Assembly (NCBI RefSeq): GCF_003666245.1
Contig: NZ_MJLZ01000015.1
Span: 1 to 64,000 of the forward strand
Direction: 5' to 3'
Source: Brenneria alni
Lineage (GTDB): Bacteria > Pseudomonadota > Gammaproteobacteria > Enterobacterales > Enterobacteriaceae
Length of the DNA: 64,000 nucleotides
In this document: positions 33,988 through 42,967 of the stretch, in pieces
How the letters are laid out: the number at the start of each line of letters is the position of its first letter
How positions within the stretch are numbered: the stretch's first letter is position 1
Made by a program: the position numbers and the translations under genes
The notes under the pieces: generated by a model
Seen by the model: only the letters and a program-made list of their open reading frames with translations
Told to the model about the DNA's origin: nothing
Databases searched by the model: none

Positions 33988-34275
33988 TCATTTGTTAGCG
34001 CATAGTGCAATAGCCTTAAAACAGACTCGACGCTCACTACCTGTACCATTAACTTTCCAACGATTATTAGCAGGATCCGGATACGATGCATCAGGTGAGT
34101 TATATGAGTTTGCTGCGACAGCATCGTATGGCCAACTTGATAAGGTATACCCACCGCTGACCAGGAATGTGTTGCTGGGACACGTTGCAAACGATGACTC
34201 ATGCCCACATGCCTCATTACCGATGATTGTAGATGTCTCAAAATTTTGTCCACTGACCCACACGCCGTATTGACA
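33988..34275 (-). other. Alternative pilV C-terminal cassette, silent orientation
   Basis: This minus-strand frame begins in the second sfx site with CQYGVW and runs VSGQNFETSTIIGNEACGHE, then ATCPSNTFLVSGG, ending CFKAIALCANK. It is about 95 residues. It has no start signals of its own and would be expressed only after inversion fuses it to the PilV constant region. The several cysteines and Ser/Tyr/Asn-rich composition fit a tip adhesin domain different from the one now in frame. Confidence 0.87.
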
Positions 34276-34276
34276 G
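34258..34276 (-). promoter_or_regulatory. sfx-like shufflon recombination site, minus orientation
   Basis: On the minus strand this reads CTGTCAATACGGCGTGTGG, two differences from the site at 33665-33683. It is in the inverted orientation needed for inversion and precedes rci by about 60 bases. Confidence 0.85.
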
Positions 34277-34334
34277 TTTAGTCAGTATTTACGCCATATG
34301 ATATTGTTCTTCGCTTTAGTTAGGGATAATTCAT

Positions 34335-35462
34335 ATGGTTGTAAAAAAACGTATAAAGAAGATGGTGTTATCTAAGGCGTTGGATAAATATTATTCAACG
34401 GTTTCTATCCATAAGCGCGGCCAACTACAGGAATTTTATCGAATAAATGTTATTCGGCGGTCTGAACTGGCGAAAAAAATGATGGATGAGATTTCATCAG
34501 TTGATATTGCTGAGTACAGGGATTTGAGACTCACTTCTGTTAATCCAATTACTGGAAAGACGATAAGTGCTAATACTGTTCGACTTGAGATGGCCTTATT
34601 GTCCGCGATGTACAATTTAGCGCGTATTGAATGGGGAACCTGCACTTCTAATCCTGTTGAGTATGTCCGCAAACCGCCTGTATCGGCAGGGAGAACCCGG
34701 AGGTTAACGTCAGCGGAGGAACGCCGATTAGCCCGCTATTTCAGAGGGAAAAATCCTGAGTTGCTCACCATTTTTTTGTTGGCTATCGAGACAGCCATGC
34801 GTCAGGGAGAAATCCTTTCACTTAGATGGGAGAACGTCGATTTACATTTAGGCGTGGCTCATCTACCGCTAACAAAGAATGGATCGGCCCGCGATGTCCC
34901 ACTTTCATCAAAAGCCCGTAAATCTCTACGTGAATTTGTGGGGACGATTCCGGCGAATGGTGCTGTCTTCAGCTATACATCAAATGGGTTTAAAAGCGCC
35001 TGGCGAGTAGCTTTACAGGAATTGGATATAAGTGACCTTCATTTCCATGATCTGAGGCACGAAGCGATAAGCCGTCTGTTTGAGTTGGGAACGCTTAACG
35101 TCATAGAGGTTGCTGCTATCTCAGGCCACAAATCAATGAATATGCTTAAACGCTATACTCACCTTCGCGCGACTCAATTAGTCAGTAAGCTGGATGTCAG
35201 GAAAAAACAAGCCCAGAAGTTTGCTGCGCTTTTTGTTCCGTATCCGGCAGATATTTTGGAGGAGCAAGGGAGGGTGACGCTGTGTTTCGGTGATTTCGAT
35301 GATCTCAGTGTCACAGCTGAGTCACACGATGATGCAATGAAAGCAGCATCAGTAGCACTGTTGCGAGTGCAAGCTATTGCAGCGAGAAATGGAGAGCGTT
35401 TACCGCCTCCAGGTCATGTGGTTGTCAATGCTGTGGATCGGGTACTTATTAACCCGCTGTGA
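34335..35462 (+). CDS. rci: Shufflon-specific tyrosine recombinase Rci
   Basis: This 375-residue recombinase closely resembles R64 Rci. The N-terminal SAM-like domain ([32 protein letters not shown]) is followed by the catalytic domain, with Arg in [39 protein letters not shown] (His and nucleophile Tyr). The Rci-specific C-terminal extension of ~80 residues, needed for sfx recognition in R64, is present (FVPYPADI to the end). It inverts the pilV 3' segment. Confidence 0.95.
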   Translation: MVVKKRIKKMVLSKALDKYYSTVSIHKRGQLQEFYRINVIRRSELAKKMMDEISSVDIAEYRDLRLTSVNPITGKTISANTVRLEMALLSAMYNLARIEWGTCTSNPVEYVRKPPVSAGRTRRLTSAEERRLARYFRGKNPELLTIFLLAIETAMRQGEILSLRWENVDLHLGVAHLPLTKNGSARDVPLSSKARKSLREFVGTIPANGAVFSYTSNGFKSAWRVALQELDISDLHFHDLRHEAISRLFELGTLNVIEVAAISGHKSMNMLKRYTHLRATQLVSKLDVRKKQAQKFAALFVPYPADILEEQGRVTLCFGDFDDLSVTAESHDDAMKAASVALLRVQAIAARNGERLPPPGHVVVNAVDRVLINPL

Positions 35463-35532
35463 TATTTTTTTTATTTTTTGAATGGCGATATTGGGTTAAG
35501 TATCGCCATATCGATACTGCTTTTGCACGATA

Positions 35533-36018
35533 TTGCTTTATAGTCATTATCATGTGTTATCCAATATGATCTTTTCCCTTTTTTTGTGTCTGCTCGGGTT
35601 GCTGTATTGCCCGTTTTATTACGCAATTTGTCAGTTGATACCATTTCGAGGTTTCACTGTGTTTGGTATGCAACATAAGAGAAAGCTATATTGGACTATT
35701 CATCTTGCTCCGTTTTCTCGGGTAGGGAGCTTTAACAGAGCGCGCCTTCATCGTTTTAATACCGCATTTGTTTCGTCACTGGAGGATGCGTTATGCCGTG
35801 GCGAGCGTAGTATTGTTATTCGTTCTCATTTGATGAGGACGGCTGAAATTAAGCTGGCTCTCACTGTATTAGCCAACTATCCCTGTCATTATCATGTTGT
35901 ACCTGTTGTGTTTTCTCGTTTTGAGCAGGTAGGAATCACGTTTCAAATGCTGTTGCAAGAATGGAGGCTGGTTGCAGTTCCTAGCTCAGGATTTATGATT
36001 GTCATTGCATGTCGTTAA
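35533..36018 (+). CDS. Unassigned protein with N-terminal membrane helix
   Basis: The product has up to 161 residues; the internal ATG at 35566 gives 150. The N-terminus is strongly hydrophobic (MIFSLFLCLLGLLYCPFYYAI), followed by a basic soluble part (FNRARLHRFNTAFVSSLEDALCRGERSIVIRSHLM). No family is recognised. It is the first gene of the AT-rich cargo region after rci and is flanked by gaps with no clear signals. Confidence 0.55.
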   Translation: MLYSHYHVLSNMIFSLFLCLLGLLYCPFYYAICQLIPFRGFTVFGMQHKRKLYWTIHLAPFSRVGSFNRARLHRFNTAFVSSLEDALCRGERSIVIRSHLMRTAEIKLALTVLANYPCHYHVVPVVFSRFEQVGITFQMLLQEWRLVAVPSSGFMIVIACR

Positions 36019-36208
36019 ATTTTCACCAATGGGTAAACAATTTATAGTCGTTTCTAGCATTACATGGTTTTAATCTTATCGATACATTAGATCGAACCGA
36101 TCGATTTATTTTGTTGTACACGATTAGTTATGTTGATTAACCTCGTTTATACATTGAAGCGAATTACTCAATTACATTGAAATGATTTTTTATGTGGAGT
36201 CGTAGTGA

Positions 36209-37015
36209 ATGAATCCTACATATACTGCGTTAATTGCACTTTTGCGTTCAGGGGAAATGGTATTTCCTGAAGGCGATGGAAAATATGATGGTAGTAATAG
36301 CCAGTTTTCGGTAAGAATCAAGCCTGAAAGCAGGGCTTTTCTTGATATGCATGCTGAACGTATCGGGGTTTCTAAGTCTACGCTCTACGGTATTATTCTG
36401 GAAGGGGTCCTTTCCGAAGCTAGAGCGTCAACAGCTGACAAGATGATGGGAGTGTATGAGCGTTTTTGTTTGCTAATGGATGCGTATGGGGTGAACGTGC
36501 TGCAACAAGCACAGTTATTAGCTCCATTTGGTATTAGTCAGGGGGCGTTATCCAGCGCAGAGCGAACACTTGATTTGTTGAATGCTCAGGTGCTGCATCA
36601 ATTGGCTTCATGGTTTGAAATTGATGTGAAATGGTTGTTTTGTGAAAAAATGAATCCAATGGAAAATAACCATTTTTTTGACCAGGATTCTCTGGATTAT
36701 GATGTTATTAATGATGGCATAGAACTGGTTTATTTTCGTGCGGTCGGTGATCGTAACATGACCCTGGCTTTCACAAGGGGATGGAAAGATATTCAGGGAG
36801 TAATCAGCATCCCAATTATTAAAATTTATCGTGTGTTGAAGGAATGGGAAATCGATTATCAACATCAACACTTACCAAAACCGAAGAGCACCAGGTATCT
36901 AACTTATTCACAGAAGCAAATTTCATCTTTAATCGATGGTTCTGTGTTCCCTATTATGATTGTTGATAAATATCAATATGAATATGAAAGCTATCGAGAT
37001 TTGTTGATAGGTTAA
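36209..37015 (+). CDS. Unassigned putative DNA-binding protein
   Basis: This 268-residue protein has an N-terminal segment (VRIKPESRAFLDMHAERIGVSKSTLYGIILEG) that looks like a ribbon-helix-helix or short HTH. A second HTH-like stretch follows (LLAPFGISQGALSSAERTL, LHQLASWFEIDVKWL). The C-terminal half has no recognisable motif. It is AT-rich, has GGAG before the ATG, and stands alone ahead of the TraF-like gene. Regulation of that gene or of the cargo block is a guess from position. Confidence 0.6.
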   Translation: MNPTYTALIALLRSGEMVFPEGDGKYDGSNSQFSVRIKPESRAFLDMHAERIGVSKSTLYGIILEGVLSEARASTADKMMGVYERFCLLMDAYGVNVLQQAQLLAPFGISQGALSSAERTLDLLNAQVLHQLASWFEIDVKWLFCEKMNPMENNHFFDQDSLDYDVINDGIELVYFRAVGDRNMTLAFTRGWKDIQGVISIPIIKIYRVLKEWEIDYQHQHLPKPKSTRYLTYSQKQISSLIDGSVFPIMIVDKYQYEYESYRDLLIG

Positions 37016-37156
37016 TTTATAAGTAATTTTTTATTAATGATGTGCCAGCATCAGGGGATGTTTTTGTAAAAAATAGTAGTGAACATTGTGCCAGTACCAG
37101 AGAAAATCAAGAAAAAATAAATAAAATTTACATCCATATAGAATAGGAAATAAATA

Positions 37157-38359
37157 ATGAAACATTCATTAATCACACGCAGTTTTATTATTGCAGGTAT
37201 CAACGTCGTTGCCGCTTCCGCTAATGCGGCTGGCACATGGACGGAAGCCCGTAATGATGCGATGGGAGGAACAGGTGTCGCTTCATCACACTACAGCGCA
37301 GCTGCGCTGGTTAACCCTGCGTTGCTGACAAAATTCGATAAGTCGGATGATTTTAGCCTGATCTTGCCAGCGGTTGGCGCCCAGGTTTCGGATCCGGATA
37401 ACCTGGAAGATGGTGTCGATCAAATTGATAGCGATTGGATGTCGTTTGAAAACGTCGTCAATGCCGGAGGAGATGCCAGTTCCGCGGCGGCAAACTTACG
37501 CTCATCTTTACTGGACCTCTCTGGCAGTCATGCTCGTGCCTGGGCTGGGGCGACCACCGTCGCCACCGTACCCAACAGCGTTCTGCCGTTTGCCGTCGTG
37601 GCAAAAGGCTGGGGAACGGCGACAGTAAAAACCAACGTGACTGACAGTGACCTTCAGTGGCTGGATGCGGTATCGAACGGCACGGCTGACGGATCTGACC
37701 TGAGCTCGTTAACCTCGTCTGCTAACGGTCGTGCAGCCGTCGTCGCAGATGTTGGTGTAGCGATGGCACGTGAATTCAACGTCGGTGGGTTCGAGTTCTC
37801 CGCAGGTATTACACCGAAAGTGCAGCGTGTTTACACCTTCAATTATAACGTCGCAATCAATAACTACGACAGCTCTGATTTCCGCAGCAGTGATTATCGT
37901 AACGATAAAACGGGCGCCAACGTAGATGTCGGTTTCTCAACCAACCTTAACGATAACTGGATTGTGGGCCTTGTCGGCCAGAACCTGGTTGCACGCAGTA
38001 TCGATACGAAAGAAGTCAACGGCGTCAAAGACACGTTTAAAATTAAGCCTCAGGCGACACTGGGAACCGCATACAGCAACAGTTTCTTTACCACCGCTCT
38101 TGATGTCGATCTGACTCCTGCAAGCCGTTTTAACTCCGATAAAGATAGCCAGTTCGTCAGCGTAGGTGGCGAACTGAATGCATGGAAATGGGCGCAACTG
38201 CGTGCAGGGTATCGAGCCGATATTCATGACAGTGATAACTCCTATTTTACGGCAGGGATTGGATTGTCTCCTTTCGATGTGGTGCATCTGGATATCACTG
38301 GGATGGCAGGAGCGGACAGAACGTATGGTGCAGTCGCGCAACTGACGTTCACATTTTGA
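37157..38359 (+). CDS. TraF-like outer-membrane beta-barrel protein
   Basis: This 400-residue secreted protein has a signal peptide ending SANA-AG and starts GTWTEARNDAMGGTGVASSHYSAA, typical of FadL-like/TraF_2 outer-membrane barrels. Alternating strands follow, ending in an aromatic C-terminus (GAVAQLTFTF) that suits BAM insertion. It belongs to the conjugal transfer TraF family (PF13729-type), not the thioredoxin-like TraF of the F plasmid pilus. It stands outside the main transfer operon with GC content nearer to the ICE core than its neighbours. Confidence 0.82.
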   Translation: MKHSLITRSFIIAGINVVAASANAAGTWTEARNDAMGGTGVASSHYSAAALVNPALLTKFDKSDDFSLILPAVGAQVSDPDNLEDGVDQIDSDWMSFENVVNAGGDASSAAANLRSSLLDLSGSHARAWAGATTVATVPNSVLPFAVVAKGWGTATVKTNVTDSDLQWLDAVSNGTADGSDLSSLTSSANGRAAVVADVGVAMAREFNVGGFEFSAGITPKVQRVYTFNYNVAINNYDSSDFRSSDYRNDKTGANVDVGFSTNLNDNWIVGLVGQNLVARSIDTKEVNGVKDTFKIKPQATLGTAYSNSFFTTALDVDLTPASRFNSDKDSQFVSVGGELNAWKWAQLRAGYRADIHDSDNSYFTAGIGLSPFDVVHLDITGMAGADRTYGAVAQLTFTF

Positions 38360-38595
38360 TTGATAACGGGGCTATTCATTAATAGCCCTGACTGAGGAAC
38401 AAGTAGCGTGGACACAGAATATCAACAAACCGATTCAATTATATCAATGCGGTAGAAGAAGGGGGCACTTGACTGTATTGATGAACACAACTTCTGCCTG
38501 ACCGACAAAGAAGAGAGCCAATGATGAGTTGATCGCATATCGGCTAGAGTTAGCAAATTAAAAAATTCATCCCTATTTATTCAAGGCTAAATAAG

Positions 38596-39102
38596 ATGGA
38601 AAAGCTAAAACCAATGTTCCCAGCTCGGGATGAAAACGGATGGTGGACTCATCCTTATTTTTCTGAAACCTATTCCTATGGATGGGCTGAGGATAATAAT
38701 TTCGATATAGAATTCATATTCCTTGAAAATGAAGTCGGTTTTGAAAAAGCAAAAGAGCGTTATTGGGGAGTGGGAGCGAGCGATTGTGAAGGATGGGAGC
38801 CTATTTCCCCTGATGGCGATGGTTGGTTTATTGCATCAATACACGATACCGAAGATGGGCCCGTGTGCATTTGGCTGCGAAACAAAACCAAAAATGAAGA
38901 AGAAAATTCATTAATTAATGCCATCGGAAAAATAACCACTATCACAACCTGTGTGGTATGTGGTTGTGATGATAATCATGCGTGTGTGAATGAATTTCAT
39001 GAGGTCTGTTATTGGCTGCGGGTAAACAGAAATACAGGTTTAGGTGTTTGCTCTCAATGTGCTGTGTTTATTGGCGCTGATATAGACTCAGTAAGGAAAT
39101 AA
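38596..39102 (+). CDS. Unassigned protein with C-terminal cysteine cluster
   Basis: This 168-residue protein has an N-terminal part with aromatic repeats (NGWWTHPYFSETYSYGWAED, CEGWEPISPDGDGWF). The C-terminal zinc-ribbon-like cluster is CVVCGCDDNHAC...CYWLRVNRNTGLGVCSQC. This Cys arrangement occurs in small phage and island proteins. It is the first of five closely packed small genes of phage-like character. Confidence 0.65.
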   Translation: MEKLKPMFPARDENGWWTHPYFSETYSYGWAEDNNFDIEFIFLENEVGFEKAKERYWGVGASDCEGWEPISPDGDGWFIASIHDTEDGPVCIWLRNKTKNEEENSLINAIGKITTITTCVVCGCDDNHACVNEFHEVCYWLRVNRNTGLGVCSQCAVFIGADIDSVRK

Positions 39103-39107
39103 ATAAG

Positions 39108-39449
39108 ATGAATATGAATGACCGGAAAGTAAATTTTACTCATGATGGCCAGGTAGTGATTGTCGGTATTCATAGTAAAATAAAAAGCAAAATAAAAGAC
39201 AGTGGAGAAATTGTTTGGATTATAAACCACAGCATCACAATAGATGATATTAAATATCGTCAGAGTGATTATGGACGAGAGTGGGAACGAATGATTGAGC
39301 CCAAAGACACGCGACAATATCGGCGTTGGGAACACAGTGGCACCCCATATTACTATTTCAGGAAGGTGACATCTATTCGAATTATTTCATTATTAAATTC
39401 CATTTTACTGCGGGATGAAGTTAATAAATTTGATTGGGGGAAGAGTTGA
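39108..39449 (+). CDS. Small unassigned protein
   Basis: This 113-residue protein (MNMNDRKVNFTHDGQVVIVG...) is rich in Lys/Ile and has no recognised domain. AGGAA lies 9 bases before the ATG, and the next gene's ATG overlaps its stop. It is AT-rich, like the rest of this cargo block. Confidence 0.65.
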   Translation: MNMNDRKVNFTHDGQVVIVGIHSKIKSKIKDSGEIVWIINHSITIDDIKYRQSDYGREWERMIEPKDTRQYRRWEHSGTPYYYFRKVTSIRIISLLNSILLRDEVNKFDWGKS

Positions 39450-39916
39450 TGACAGATTTAACGGATAACACATCAAATGAACGACTGGAAAAAATTGCAT
39501 CATGGTGCAACACGTATGGTGATGATGCAAACGTGATACTACCCGCGGCAGAAGCAAAAATAATTGTCAGCGAGTTGCTATCACTCCGTGCTCTTCTTGA
39601 TGGAGATAGCTTCCGGATTCGAGTGTATGAGTTGCTGGGTATGGGGGCCATGTTCCCCAACCTAAGCGCATTTACTTGCATTGAAAATGTCTGCCGCCGT
39701 TCCGCCTGTCTGGAAAAAATAGAGCGCTATATGTCTGTCTATGCGGGTATTGACGAGCACGACGACACAGTGATGTATCGCGAATTTCTAAATTGGGGTG
39801 AGGAACCTGCTAAGTATATCGAGACATTCAAGGCTGCATTACCGAAATTCATCGCCGCCAACGCCCCAGATTGGACTGCTGACATTGCGGCCGCTCTGAA
39901 AGGGGAAGGCCGATGA
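39449..39916 (+). CDS. Small unassigned phage-like protein
   Basis: The product has 155 residues from the ATG at 39449, which has GGGGGAAGAG upstream and overlaps the previous stop. It contains NVILPAAEAKIIVSELLSLRALLDGDSFRIRVYELLG-like helices and an acidic C-terminal half. It resembles the small conserved proteins found in prophage early regions. No function can be assigned. Confidence 0.65.
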   Translation: MTDLTDNTSNERLEKIASWCNTYGDDANVILPAAEAKIIVSELLSLRALLDGDSFRIRVYELLGMGAMFPNLSAFTCIENVCRRSACLEKIERYMSVYAGIDEHDDTVMYREFLNWGEEPAKYIETFKAALPKFIAANAPDWTADIAAALKGEGR

Positions 39917-40371
39917 GCGCATTTGATTACATCAACCAGTACTACGGCGTGAGTGCCTGCATTGGACGTCGAGTGATTGCATATGGCCAGCCTGGAACTA
40001 TTGTGCGTGATTTTGGTAACTATATTGGCATTGTTTTGGACTCCGTTCCGCATGCTGACCCTGAGCGCTATCACCCGACGGATGGCATCGAGTATGGCGA
40101 CGTTATTGATTACACTCCGCCGAAAATTAACGCCAGGCAAGCCAAGGCCAAATGTAATTATCAGGAATATCAAGACGCTGATTACGGGCATGATTTTGCT
40201 GAGTGGTTAGGCATCAACGCTCCGTGCGTTGAATACAACGGTCACGGAGAATGCCGTATGTATCGGTACGGGAATTATCGGGATTCGAGCGTTTATGGCG
40301 AGTGGTGTAAAACAAAAAAAGATGCAAAGGCCAGTTATAAAGAGGCACTGAAAAAATACAGGGCTGCATAA
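39913..40371 (+). CDS. Small unassigned protein
   Basis: This 152-residue protein starts MSAFDYINQYYGVSACIGRRVIAYGQPGT, followed by GNYIGIVLDSVPH and HPTDGIEYGDVIDY, an SH3-like strand pattern. The basic C-terminal part has three cysteines. It overlaps the previous gene by 4 bases. The N-terminal segment recurs in phage and plasmid proteins of unknown role. Confidence 0.68.
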   Translation: MSAFDYINQYYGVSACIGRRVIAYGQPGTIVRDFGNYIGIVLDSVPHADPERYHPTDGIEYGDVIDYTPPKINARQAKAKCNYQEYQDADYGHDFAEWLGINAPCVEYNGHGECRMYRYGNYRDSSVYGEWCKTKKDAKASYKEALKKYRAA

Positions 40372-40420
40372 AAAATAGTAATTCATCCATCTTTTCACTC
40401 ATTTTATAACGAGTAACAAA

Positions 40421-40765
40421 ATGAACAAAGAAGAAAAAGAAAAATATATGGAGAAAATCCAAAAACTACTCCATTTAGCAAAACGCAGTAGCAGCACTAA
40501 AACCAATCGCGCAGATCAATTTTGTGCAGGTTGGGTGAGCGGTGCCTGGAATGCCATCAGCCGGTTTGCTGTTGAACCAGAAGAGCAACAGCTAATGTTG
40601 CTGTATTACAAACAGATATCCGAGGAATTTAGCAAACTGGAAAGCCGGGAAGCGAAAAGTTGTCGCGGGGATGATGACGCATATCATGCCGGCTATCACT
40701 CGGGTAAAGATGCTCGGCTGCACCAGGCTGTTAACGGAACCTCAATGGGGAGAATTGGAAGGTAA
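40421..40765 (+). CDS. Small protein, DUF2786-like N-terminus
   Basis: This 114-residue protein begins MNKEEKEKYMEKIQKLLHLAKRSSS, which resembles the helix of DUF2786 proteins (KI-x-KLLxLA). The rest is helical and charged, ending HAGYHSGKDARLHQAV. The start is preceded by TAACGAG. The match is short, so the family name is tentative. Confidence 0.6.
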   Translation: MNKEEKEKYMEKIQKLLHLAKRSSSTKTNRADQFCAGWVSGAWNAISRFAVEPEEQQLMLLYYKQISEEFSKLESREAKSCRGDDDAYHAGYHSGKDARLHQAVNGTSMGRIGR

Positions 40766-40855
40766 CCAATCGGTCAGGATGAAGTTGGTGCTAAAAAGCA
40801 TCTGCTCCATGCGTTATAATTATCGATGTTTTCAATCTGGATAAGGATAACTCTG

Positions 40856-41230
40856 ATGTTAAACCCCCGTCTTATAATCGGCGCGATTTTACTGGCTTGC
40901 CAATTTCCGGCTAAAGCATCAGCAAACTGGCAAGTCGGTGATTTTATTCGCCAGATCCAACGTTGGGATGAGAGCTCAAATCAATTTTTGCCCGGGGCTG
41001 AGGAAGGTGAAGGAGATGGGTGTTGGCAAATTACCGCTATAACACCAGAACGCATCACCACGAGGCTGATAAGCGGAAATTTTAAGCCTTGGTGGGCAGA
41101 AAAACCAATCGCAATCGGTACGTCAGATGAATGGTCCGATAGTGGGGTATATAAAGAAGCGAACCCTAGTATGCCCCCATTGTCTGAGATAAAAGCCACA
41201 TTCTCAATAGTCGCGTCCTGCAAGTCCTAG
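40856..41230 (+). CDS. Small secreted protein of unknown function
   Basis: The product has 124 residues from the ATG at 40856 with AAGGA upstream. A signal peptide (LIIGAILLACQFPAKASA) precedes a small domain with NWQVGDFIRQIQRWDESS, WQITAITPERITTRLI and a C-terminal Cys. It is probably periplasmic. It lies just before the transfer operon but has its own spacing and no known counterpart there. Confidence 0.62.
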   Translation: MLNPRLIIGAILLACQFPAKASANWQVGDFIRQIQRWDESSNQFLPGAEEGEGDGCWQITAITPERITTRLISGNFKPWWAEKPIAIGTSDEWSDSGVYKEANPSMPPLSEIKATFSIVASCKS

Positions 41231-41332
41231 TTTAAATTTCCCAATCTCAATATTCAGTTGTTCGTCGTCTCTGGTTCTCGGTTTTTGCAAAGTAGTGGTG
41301 AAAACCGTTAACCAAAGGCAAGGATTTGAGGC

Positions 41333-42241
41333 ATGACAACTGAGTCCTCCGTTACAGACACCGTAATTCCACCTTTCACTGAAGCCACTGACGCTCAGGA
41401 AGATGACCCAATTGCTGAAGAGGTCACTGCACATTACGACAAGACTTCATCAGCAGATGTTGCTGCGCGACGTATGGGGATCTTCAGTAGGGGGGCATCG
41501 ACGGATAAAGACAATCAACCTTCACGGCTCACTTGGCTCTTTAAAAGCCTGCTTGTCGTTTTGTTTTTCGTTTCGTTAGCCGTATCCGTCGTGCTTATCC
41601 TGATCGTTCAACAGCAGAGTATCCAGTTAGAGTCTCTGGATGCCGCATTTCGGAATGGCCAGCTTCAGAAACTGCCGGCAGAAATGCTGGAGCTGCAAAA
41701 TAAGGTTGATTTACTTCGAAATGAATTTGTTTCTACACAGGAGTACGACACATTCCGCCAGTCTCAGCAGAACCTGGCTCGCACTCTGGATAAAAAACTG
41801 AATCAGTACATTAAAAGTGTGGAAGCGGAGCCAGCACTTACTGAACGTATAACGCTTCTTGAGCAGCGCATTGATGGTCTTCAGGTAATAGCAGATACGC
41901 ATGATAAACGCCTTCTAACTTTGGCCTCAGACTGGCAAGGCAAATGGGAAAAGTTAACGCCGCAGAAGACCAGTGCATCCGCACCGGGAAACCGCTCCGC
42001 AAAAAAGCCTCAACGGGTGATTAAGCCCGTTCCTGCGCCTTTTTCATTAACCAGCATTGAGCATCGGGGAGGACAGCAATACGCCGTCATTATTCCCAAT
42101 TCAATTGAAGGCAATCGCTGGTCACAAATACGAATGTTGACGCCGGGCGAATCAGTTGATGGCTGGACGTTAGCCAGCATTGATGGAAATCAGGCTCGTT
42201 TTCTGATTAACGGCAAATCCCAAACTCTCACCTTACGGTAA
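41333..42241 (+). CDS. Membrane-anchored coiled-coil ICE transfer-region protein
   Basis: This 302-residue protein has an acidic cytosolic N-terminus (~70 residues) and one membrane helix (LLVVLFFVSLAVSVVLILIV). A coiled coil follows (ELQNKVDLLRNEF..., ITLLEQRIDGLQ), then a C-terminal domain (FSLTSIEHRGGQQYAVII, MLTPGESVDGWTLASIDGNQARFLINGK) resembling the PilP/TrbI-type homology domain. It is the first gene of the transfer operon. A bridge between membrane complex and pilus or channel is plausible. Confidence 0.75.
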   Translation: MTTESSVTDTVIPPFTEATDAQEDDPIAEEVTAHYDKTSSADVAARRMGIFSRGASTDKDNQPSRLTWLFKSLLVVLFFVSLAVSVVLILIVQQQSIQLESLDAAFRNGQLQKLPAEMLELQNKVDLLRNEFVSTQEYDTFRQSQQNLARTLDKKLNQYIKSVEAEPALTERITLLEQRIDGLQVIADTHDKRLLTLASDWQGKWEKLTPQKTSASAPGNRSAKKPQRVIKPVPAPFSLTSIEHRGGQQYAVIIPNSIEGNRWSQIRMLTPGESVDGWTLASIDGNQARFLINGKSQTLTLR

Positions 42242-42250
42242 GGAATAGCG

Positions 42251-42967
42251 ATGCGCTTGAAAATAGTGGCGGTGATGTTAGTTCTGTCAGGAACTGCGTT
42301 TGCATCAGTGAATACCAGCATTCAGGTGGCAACCCCTGAAGCGAATTCTCAAATTCGAACTGTTGATCAAGGGGTGTCCCGCCTTCAGTCAAAGCAGTGG
42401 GAGCTGACTGATGAAGAGTGGGCTCGATATCAGGACATGATGCGGGGGAAAATGGGGATCAAGTCCCCGGGGCTGGATCCGTTAACTGCACTGGGTATTG
42501 AGGCTCGCAGCGACGCTGAACGGCGACAGTTGGCAGAAAAATGGGTTCGGCAAGAATATCAGCATACAGAGAAAATCCTGAAGTTTCAGCGTGAGGTTGA
42601 TGCGGCATGGGGGCGCATTTATCCGAATGCGTTACCCGTCAATATGGGGAATGCCGGCGGCGTCGCGCACGATAATGGGGGGAGATTGGCGCTGTTTGTG
42701 AGGTCAAAAGACTGCGGCAACTGCAATTCACGTCTTGCTGCTGTACTGGCTGACAACCGTCCAGTCGACATCTACCTGGTTGATAGCGAGGGAGATGACA
42801 ACAAACTGCGCCAGTGGGCCAGAGAACGCAGTATCCCCGTCGAACGCGTACGTAACCGTCAAATTACATTGAACCATGATGGTGGTCGCTGGATTCGATT
42901 CGGAAATGGGCTGATGCCTGTGTTGTTGCAACAGGGAGAGGATGGATGGCGCGTTGCGGCTTTCTGA
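42251..42967 (+). CDS. TIGR03759 (PFL_4693) ICE transfer protein
   Basis: This 238-residue periplasmic protein has a signal peptide (KIVAVMLVLSGTAFAS), then WELTDEEWARYQDMMRGKMGIKSPGLDPLTALGIEARSD-type sequence characteristic of the family. A C-terminal thioredoxin-like part (LFVRSKDCGNCNSRLAAVL) keeps a CxxC motif. It is followed with a 22-base overlap by the transglycosylase gene, and the block 03759-SLT-03765 is a fixed piece of this ICE class. Confidence 0.9.
   Translation: MRLKIVAVMLVLSGTAFASVNTSIQVATPEANSQIRTVDQGVSRLQSKQWELTDEEWARYQDMMRGKMGIKSPGLDPLTALGIEARSDAERRQLAEKWVRQEYQHTEKILKFQREVDAAWGRIYPNALPVNMGNAGGVAHDNGGRLALFVRSKDCGNCNSRLAAVLADNRPVDIYLVDSEGDDNKLRQWARERSIPVERVRNRQITLNHDGGRWIRFGNGLMPVLLQQGEDGWRVAAF

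Larger units (their letters stand above)
33665..34276. other. Invertible shufflon segment (612 bp including both sites)
   Basis: The segment is bounded by two inverted 19-bp sfx-like sites and carries the 3' ends of two alternative pilV genes facing each other, separated by a 10-bp hairpin. Inversion joins the constant pilV region to the other end with the reading frame intact, since both sites are in the same codon phase. With just one segment and two sites it is the smallest kind of shufflon, like that of Salmonella Typhi SPI-7 and unlike the multi-segment R64. Confidence 0.87.
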
